From NCBI GenBank assembly GCA_032871835.1, contig CM065300.1, forward strand, positions 2,361,768 through 2,425,767: a stretch of DNA of 64,000 nt. Direction: 5' to 3'. The stretch is from Dipteronia dyeriana (Eukaryota; Streptophyta; Magnoliopsida; Sapindales; Sapindaceae). The notes beneath the pieces are model-generated. The model was given only the letters and a program-made list of their open reading frames with translations. It ran no database searches and was not told where the DNA came from. The translations under genes and the position numbers were made by a program. How positions within the stretch are numbered: position 1 is the first letter of the stretch; each line of letters starts with the position of its first letter. Shown here piece after piece: positions 57,279 to 64,000 of this stretch.

Positions 57279-57870
57279 CTACACATGCAACTCAAGTGAG
57301 ATGATGGAGGTGTGACTCCATTTTCAAAGATGAAGGAAAATGTTTTATATGGAGCAGATTTGCTCTATCAACGACGAAGATGGAGCGGATTTACTCCATT
57401 TTTACCGATTGACTTTCTTTTTTATTTTATTTTTTACAAAAGTTGATGTTTTGATTGAAGGAGAAGACTTCGATTTTTACAATTGAATTGGAATATCGTA
57501 ATTTATTTGGATTTATAAAATTTATTTTGTAGTTTCTTTGTGGAATTGATTTTTGGTTTTTGTTGACAAAATTTGATTGAAGAAATTTAGATTGCATTTT
57601 TGGGATGAGAAAATGTAAGAAAAAGAATTCAAAAATGGCAAATAATTTGGAAGGGTAAAATGATCATACTCTAATTAGGAGATATTTTAAAATATTTCAA
57701 CTAAACGGTCTCAAAAACCTTCCTAATATAAACACTCTTCCTAGATGAACTATCCAAACAGTAACAAAAAATTTTAAACTTTTACTCATCTAAAAAATTA
57801 AAAGTAAAACTTTTTACAAACGAACCCTTAATACAAATAGCTAACTTAATAAGAATATTTTAATTAGTCT

Positions 57871-58061
57871 GGGGTGCGCCAGGCCCGAACAATAATACAA
57901 TGCACGAACGACATGAGAACTCCAATAACAAGCTACTGTAATAAACCGTACCCCTATAAAAATTAATTTAATATCATATAAACCGATAGCACAAAATCAA
58001 ATATTAAACCAATAAAAACAGATACCACACTTTGTCTAAACTAAAAAACCGAAAAAGATAT
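57871..58061 (-). pseudogene. U2: Decayed U2 snRNA copy
   Basis: Collinear with the U2 gene at 61.1-61.3 kb but altered throughout: the start is ATATCTTTTTCGG instead of ATACCTTTCTCGG, the branch-point-pairing GTAGTA reads GTGGTA, and CACCCCACCA at the 3' end is shortened. Most changes are C to T or G to A, as expected from deamination of methylated DNA. The Sm-like TTAATTTTTATAG and the 3' GGCGCACCCC are still readable. The RNA is unlikely to function. Confidence 0.88.
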
Positions 58062-58087
58062 GAAATTTTTAATCCGAATCGGCCGCT

Positions 58088-58097
58088 TTTATATAAA
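58088..58097 (-). promoter_or_regulatory. TATA box of the decayed U2 copy
   Basis: Reads TTTATATAAA, 27-36 bases above the RNA 5' end, the proper snRNA spacing. It survives although the RNA body has decayed. Confidence 0.65.
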
Positions 58098-58126
58098 TCA
58101 AATTGGTCCTCTTTTTGTCGCATAAC

Positions 58127-58137
58127 CAATGTGGGAA
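58127..58137 (-). promoter_or_regulatory. USE of the decayed U2 copy, slightly degenerate
   Basis: Reads TTCCCACATTG against the consensus RTCCCACATCG (two differences), about 30 bases above the TATA box. Confidence 0.6.
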
Positions 58138-60784
58138 TATTAATGTATTGTCTCTCAAGTGAGAGACCACTTGGGAGTAGCATCAGCAATTACTTTTATA
58201 GAACGACAACTTATTATAGACTTGTTTCTCTGTCTTTATCATCCATGGAATGTCGACAATAATTACAAACAAATAATTGTAGTGTGGAGTTTGTACATTT
58301 GATACTAAATTAGAAGATGGTTTGGTGGAGTTATTGGGTATGTTTTAATGATTTATCGTAATGTAATGTCGTATATGTTTTGTTGATAAAATTGAGTCAT
58401 AAAAATAAATGGAAAATTCAACTTTCAATCTCATTTTGAATAATTATCCGGGTCATATTTGTCTTATTTGATCCAAATACATTGAATAGATGATAGCTTG
58501 TGATAGTCAGTATCCGTGTCCGTATCCGTATCCGTGTCTATATCGGTGATAACTATTTTAAAAAATATATATACATAAAGAGACCGATGTTGTCGAAGAT
58601 ATGTTGGTCCAATATTGAATGGTTTACTATTTCTCTTTATGACTTTTGCTATAACCTGTGTACTCCTCTTATCTTTGTGTTGGACTTGTTGACTAGCCCA
58701 CCACTCTGATTTGAAATCCCTTTGCACCAATTAGGACAAAACCCACAAAAAACAATCCTAAAAAATTATATATATGAAATGTTTGACTAGGCACATCAAG
58801 TGGTGACCTGTAGATAAAACATTTATCACCAAGATCATAAAACAGGGGATTATTATGTTTGTAACGATTAATCTTATTAAAGTGTTGATAGACTCTCGAT
58901 CTAACTAGTGTCATATTTCTAAATAATAAAAAATAAAAAATAAAAAATAAAATGAAGAGGAACATTTGATAGAGTCATGCAGCTCAAAATTAGCTGTTGC
59001 TCTCACCATTATGGAGGAATGTCTTCGTTCATTGGTTCTTATAGTGGGATCACTAGTTCACTGATTATATTAATATTTTTTTGTTTCCTCTAAAAATAAA
59101 TAAATGAATCAATTTAAAATAACCTTCAGTATTTTGAATTATTTTAATTTCAACGATGTTAGCATAATCTTAAATTTTAGATAATTTCCTGATGAACCCC
59201 CTGAGTTCAAAGCCTACTTCCTTCCATTACAAGGCAAATGAAAGCAAGGATTATGTATCAAATAACTATTGTTTTGTATATGTTCTGCATTTCTGCTACA
59301 TGTTTTGTCATGATTGTGAGTTAAATTAATACCTTAATGGGAAGATAACTTATAGTTCTTGCATTTATAATTTGAGAATTTGAGCTTTCTTGAAATTCTA
59401 TTTTCTTTTGATATGATCTTCCTAGATGCATCCAATATTTTATAGATTGATGACAATTAGACAATATAATTACAGAAATCGAAACTGAAGTCGGTAGTTA
59501 TATGTCTAATGTCCCTAAGAGGATAGTCTTGTTGATTATATAGCTTTTGTAGTGGAGCAAGAGGTTTTAAGGATCAAATCTTCCTCTTCTCAGAATCTCA
59601 CCTACCTCGGAGGAGATTAATTTAACTTTTGTTTGTGTGATGTAAGTAGTGGGGTGGAGTATGGTAAAAAGAAAATATAATGGTGGTTACATGATATGCT
59701 ATTCCTATTTTGCTGATGCAGATTTGCAATTTGAAATTGCAATATATATATATTTTTTTAATGTTGGTTATTGTCTTAACTTTTGTAGCTATGGATCAAG
59801 TTTTTTTCGGCTTGACCAAATATGATTTTGGAGTAATATCCTTGTACTTTTATTTTGAGGTGAGGTATGAGGTTCTGGACTTCTGGTGTATTTTGGAATT
59901 TTGACTATGTATGGTTTTAACTTTCAAATTAGTAATACTTAGCCAATGCAAAATATGAGGAATCCTTGTTATTCTTTTAGGACTTGGTCTATATATGATT
60001 CAATGAGTTCTTATTGCCGTGTGTGACTATAACACACTGGATGTAGAAATTTTCTTTCCCAGAAATGCTGTCCAAGAGACTAATATGGGGCTGGCTGATA
60101 TAGAAATTTGAGATTGATTTGCAGATAAGGAAATTACGATGTTGGTCTGCAATCTAAATTGTTGGGGCCGATTTGTAAAAAAATCATTCAAAATTCTCAT
60201 TATTTTCACAAGTCAGTCAGCCTTATGTAGTGCAGGTCATTGCAGCATATATTCCTAGACTTTAGTTTCTATTTGTCCTCTCTGCAAAATCTATATATAT
60301 TATATGAAATATATTTGGTAACAGTTGTGTCTATTGGTAAGCTTTCAAAGTATGTGTTGACCAAGATATTAAGTTGTTGTTTTGCTGGTCGATAAACACA
60401 CTGTTTGTATAGAACAGTGCTATAATATTGTGGGATGCATCGAAATGGGATGATGAAGCCCACGGCGTTTGCATGGATGAATTGGTAGTGGGGCAACGGT
60501 TAATTTATTTTCCATACATGAGCTTGCATTTATGATCTTTGCTCTGAGTAAATCTATTTCAAGTGGCTCTGAAAGTTGTAATTTATAAAAAGTTGAATGT
60601 AGTATTTCATACATGAGCAGATGAGCTGCTTGCATTTGTGCTATCTGCATCAATTAATCCCATTTGAAATGGCCCAAACTATGTTAATATGTTATTTCCT
60701 CGCATCATTCTATGTCTCGGTTGATATCTACTTTTTTATGTTATGATATAGAGGATTAATTCATTAAAAAAATCTGCATAACTG
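58138..60784. other. Intergenic DNA between the two U2 copies
   Basis: 58140-58470 is homologous to 61340-61640, the upstream flank of the second U2 copy. A short tandem GTATCCGT tract is at 58508-58540. From 58600 to 60784 nothing could be identified; all frames are short. Confidence 0.5.
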
Positions 60785-60990
60785 CATTTTAACAACATAA
60801 ACAGCCCCTACATCCATTAAAAGCAGAAATTACTACATTTTGATAACCAAAACAGCTCCCACATCCATTAAATGCAGAAATTGCTGCATTCTAACAACAA
60901 AACCATGCCATACATCCATAAAACGCAGAATTTTCTGCATTTGAACAACAAACCCATGCCATCCATTGAATAACTGCAGAAAATGACTGA
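60785..60990. repeat. Four-copy tandem repeat, period about 51 bp
   Basis: Copies start at 60785, 60835, 60887 and 60938. The shared core is CATTTTAACAACAAAAC...CATCCATTAAA.GCAGAAATT. Read on the other strand it gives a 17-residue periodicity, but no coding gene is supported. Confidence 0.85.
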
Positions 60991-61098
60991 ATGTTAACAA
61001 AAGATACAGCCACGACCATCCAGTCAAATTCAATACTAAAAAACGACAAGCTTCTATTCAAATATTCTACAAACAAAGAATAATATTATGACTAGTCT

Positions 61099-61296
61099 TG
61101 GTGGGGTGCGCCAGACCCAAGCAATAGTGCAACGTAAGGGCAACACACGAAGACTCCAGTAGCAAGCTACTGTGATGAACCCTCCCCCTTTAAAAATTAA
61201 TTTAATATCATGTGAACCATTAGCTCACATATCAGATATTAAACTGATAAGAACAGATACTACACTTGATCTTAGCCAAAAGGCCGAGAAAGGTAT
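61099..61296 (-). ncRNA. U2: U2 spliceosomal snRNA, intact body, about 198 nt
   Basis: U2 pairs with the branch site. The first 67 bases follow the plant consensus: ATACCTTTCTCGGCCTTTTG, GCTAAGATCAAGTGTAGTAT (with branch-pairing GTAGTA), TTATCAGTTTAATATCTGAT. Stem-loop IIb, the Sm-type site TTAATTTTTAAAG, GGGGGAGGG, CAGTAGCTTGCTACTGGAGT and terminal TTGGGTCTGGCGCACCCCAC follow. Length fits plant U2 (about 196). The body looks functional, but the promoter is abnormal: the USE is only 32 bases upstream and no TATA box lies between (see the findings). Whether it is transcribed is open. Confidence 0.93.
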
Positions 61297-61327
61297 GAAC
61301 TTTCCAACACTAATCGGCTCTCCTAAT

Positions 61328-61338
61328 CGATGTGGGAC
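61328..61338 (-). promoter_or_regulatory. USE of the U2 gene, displaced
   Basis: Reads GTCCCACATCG, a perfect USE, but sits 32-42 bases above the RNA start rather than the usual 65-75. The interval has no TATA-like string. Confidence 0.85.
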
Positions 61339-61638
61339 TATTAATATATTTAACTTTCAAGTTTCAATACTCAAACAGACCATGTGAGAGACCAAACAGG
61401 AGCCATGGCAATTTATTTTGGTCTTATTTCTATGTCTTTACCATCCATGGTTCCGTGGAATGTTGGCACGTAAATACAATCAAACAATTGCAGTGTGGAG
61501 TTTGTATATTTGATACTGAATTTAGAAAATGGTGTGGTGGAGCTATTGGGTAAGTTTTAATGATTTATCAGAGGTTCATATATGTTTCGTTGATCAGATT
61601 GATAACAATAATAACATAAATAAATGGAGTAAGTGGGA

Positions 61639-62955
61639 TATCGATTTTTAGCTAAATTGGTTGTGAATCTTCATTTCATCTAGGCAAGGAGGTTCAATCT
61701 CACTTTGCACATAAAAATGCAAGTGTGAGGAGAATCCTTCCTATTCTGAAGTTATATGAGTCATATTTGTATTGTTTAGTCTGAATAGGTCTCGGCAAAC
61801 ATTGACTTGTACTCGTTGCAGTGAGAAGGTAATGGGTGCATGAGGGGTCGTCCGATAATCTATTTTCTGGGAATGAGACCTTGCACAACTTCTATATGAA
61901 AAACCACAATATTTCCATGGGTCAAATATTTATTTCATTCATTGTTCTTATAAATGACTTTTGACAACATGTGGCCAGCTTCTTGTATGACAACAAGGGG
62001 GTTATGTATTAAGAACTTTGCAACAAGAGCACTTAAAGCAAGTGAGTTTATGTATAGTGACAAGCCCTGGAGTGTTTACAATGGGAATCTAATAGAGTCG
62101 AAATATGCGAGTAAATAGATTTGTGCAACATCACTTAACAAATCATGGAATCCTCTAAGCTTCTTGTAAGAAAAAGCTTAAAGGTCATGTTGAAACATTT
62201 CAAGTCAACACTGATTTAAGAATAATCTATATGGCTGTTGGAGATAGCTAGCCTCAGGTTGTTGCTTCAATGGAAATGCTTTAGGTGTTAGCACCTGTAC
62301 ACTGTACTAGAACAATGTGGATCGGCTCCTTCTGTGCTCTCATAAACTTTATATCGGGTATGAATCAAAATTAACATATAACTAGCTTGTTTAACATAGG
62401 AAAATTATACTAGTTTCCAAGATCTGATTTTACCGTATTTTCGATCTTCTTGATAATGCTTGTCATGTATTAAATCTTTCCAACAATATGGAATCTTACT
62501 TGGATGTATAAACTGTGTATTAGATTATCATGCCTTCGCTTGGGTAGATACATGCCTCCTAACCACGATAATACTCGCAGTACATCTTTTATGGATGGAA
62601 TGAATGAAGTCTTGACATGAGTAATCTTAGTAAGTTCAGCAAGAAGGTGCTGTGTGCAGGCATTTGCTAATCAGAATCAAATGATGAGGACTGATAACTG
62701 ATAGCCAAATAGATATTCTACTTGGTGAAATAATATTAACATTGCAGTAAGTGTTGCCCCTCAGAAAATAGCAGATGTTGCTGCCATGCATGCACAGACC
62801 AACCGGAGTGAAAAGGCAAGTTTTGTGCACAACAAGAGCTGCTTTCTGAAAAGGCAAGTTTTGGGCAATGGTAAAGGAGCTTTAAGTTCCTTTGTCACAT
62901 TGAAGTTTTCACGTTGTGACCATTAATGTATTATTTCCGATGGAAATTGCTAAAA
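61639..62955. other. Intergenic DNA with no supported gene
   Basis: No RNA gene, coding frame or element ends were recognised. A short direct repeat (GAAAAGGCAAGTTTTG) occurs at about 62811 and 62848. Confidence 0.45.
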
Positions 62956-63946
62956 ATAATAACAACTATTATTAAAATTTTGTTTTTAGCCACGTACGAA
63001 AATTTATTTGTTAATAGCTATTTTTAAAAAAAATTACTTGAATACCCCCATATAAAAACCATCCCCAACCATTTCCTCTCTTTTCTTTTCTTTTTCTCTC
63101 TCCTTTCCTCTCTCTCCCCGATTTCTCTCTCTCCTTTCCTCTCTCTCTCCCCCCGATCTCTCTCTCTCCTTTCCTCTCTCTCTCCCCCCGATCTCTCTCT
63201 CTCTCGCCGGTGAACCGTCGCCGGCATCCTTGCGAAGGCCGGCGAACCGTCGCCGGCCTCCTCTCTCTCTCTCACCCAACCTCTCTTCTCTCTCCCCGCA
63301 GCTCTCTCTCTCTTTCACTCACATCTCTTTCTCTCTCCTTTCTTTTCTCTCTCACATGTCGTCGACGGCTTGCCGGAGTGCCGTCGCCTGGGCTTCACGA
63401 CCGTCCAGCAACACCGTCGAGCTCCCCCTCCGCCGACGATAAGATCTGCCGAAAAAAAAGGAAAGAAAACGAAATATTAGAAACCTAGAACATTTCAAGT
63501 TTAAACATTTCAATTTAGTCAACATTTCAATTTAGGCAACATTTCAAGTTTCAAAATTTGAAAACGAAGAACTTAAAAACCCAGAACATTTCAAGTTTCA
63601 ACTTTTAATTTAGTCAAGATTTCAAGTTTCAACATTTCAATTTAAACAAGATTTCAAGTTTCAAAATTTCATTTTTGTAAACAAGATTTCAAGTTTCAAG
63701 TTCCTAGCCGTGATTTCAAGTTTGGTTCCAGATTTTAGTCATGATTTCAAGTTTTCTTTCAGTTTTAAAGAAAAAATCAAATCCAGGGGTATTTTTATAA
63801 TTTACGGACATACACTGATTTTTTTTTTAAAGGTATTTTTATAATTTACGGACATACATTGATTTTTTTTTTTTAAAGTGGTTATTAACAAATAAATTTT
63901 CGTATGTGGTTAAAAACAAAATTTTCATAATAATTGTGGTTATTTT
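62956..63946. mobile_element. Long-TIR Mutator-like element, about 1 kb
   Basis: Left: TAACAACTATTATTAAAATT then GCCACGTACGAAAATTTATT and TGTTAATAGCTA. Inverted right: TAACCACAATTATTATGAAA then ACCACATACGAAAATTTATT and TGTTAATAACCA. The terminal inverted repeats are thus at least 65 bases. The interior holds a CT/C-rich tandem array (63105-63205, with CCCCCCGATCTCTCTCTCTC units), a GCCGG-rich stretch (63208-63262), an AACATTTCAAGTTTC repeat tract (63485-63760) and a twofold tandem of about 46 bases (63789-63880). No transposase. The target duplication was not resolved. Confidence 0.7.
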
Positions 63947-64000
63947 TTATTTTCTCTCTTATTTCTACTCTTATGTATGACTTGATCATTTTGTCTTATG

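Larger units (their letters stand above)
55960..57828. mobile_element. Probable DNA transposon carrying a gene fragment, with a nested MITE
   Basis: Outer ends read GGGCCTGTTTGACTAAG on the left and, inverted, GGGTTCGTTTGTAAAAAG on the right, with subterminal ATGTTTGGATAATTTTG and the inverted CTGTTTGGATAGTTCATC also pairing. The target duplication is not clear (GTA left, TTA right). Removing the inner MITE leaves about 1.1 kb, which contains a host-like leader and a GARP gene fragment at about 56940-57300. Superfamily unknown. Confidence 0.55.

Noticed and set aside
60833..61076. Minus-strand frames with a 17-residue repeat (WHGFVVRMQ...)
   Set aside because: Product of a 51-base tandem repeat; no start context, no homology.
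63024..63488. Overlapping Arg/Glu-rich and Ser/Leu-rich frames
   Set aside because: Caused by CT/GA tandem repeats within the Mutator-like element.

Overview
The window comes from a plant nuclear genome, most likely a eudicot. The sequence is AT-rich, coding genes carry GT-AG introns, and the recognisable genes are plant families: FIP1[V], a CrRLK1L kinase, a TPD1-like peptide, a GUB_WAK protein and an LdpA-like iron-sulphur protein. Spliceosomal snRNA genes carry the plant USE plus TATA promoter. The species cannot be named from the sequence. No bacterial, CRISPR or organellar signal was seen.

Layout. 0-9.4 kb: a possible first exon of an unrecognised gene at the left edge, then an 8-exon minus-strand FIP1[V]-like polyadenylation factor of about 1259 aa with a coding minisatellite. 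9.4-31.2 kb: a repeat block built on a tandem duplication of about 7 kb (copy A from 11.93 kb, copy B from 23.86 kb). Each copy holds a SINE-like relic, a broken DnaJ gene, a Tourist-like MITE and a Ty1/copia fragment. Later insertions hit single copies: a 4.7-kb non-autonomous Ty3/gypsy element in A, and a MITE and a long-TIR Mutator-like element in B. 31.2-35.6 kb: fragments of other elements (hAT-like end, Tat-type gag relic, gypsy integrase relic). 35.6-38.7 kb: a 361-bp tandem duplication that cuts off an F-box gene head, then a GUB_WAK/WAK_assoc ectodomain gene with a frameshift and no kinase. 38.9-44.6 kb: a hAT element with perfect 8-bp target duplication and long non-coding DNA.

44.7-54.5 kb is the cleanest gene-bearing part: a three-exon TPD1-like secreted peptide, a single-exon ANXUR-type receptor kinase facing it tail to tail, a decayed hAT element, and a 13-exon gene for a plastid-type 4Fe-4S protein homologous to cyanobacterial LdpA. 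55-61.3 kb carries three minus-strand snRNA loci: a U1 gene with full promoter, a decayed U2 copy that kept its promoter, and a U2 copy with an intact body whose promoter lost the TATA box. Between U1 and the first U2 copy lies a nested DNA-transposon pair carrying a captured GARP (LUX/MYBC1-like) gene fragment. The right edge is a long-TIR Mutator-like element.

Functional links are loose. FIP1[V] acts in pre-mRNA 3'-end formation and U1/U2 in splicing, but they are 45 kb apart. TPD1-like and ANXUR-like proteins both belong to families with roles in male reproduction, which is suggestive only.
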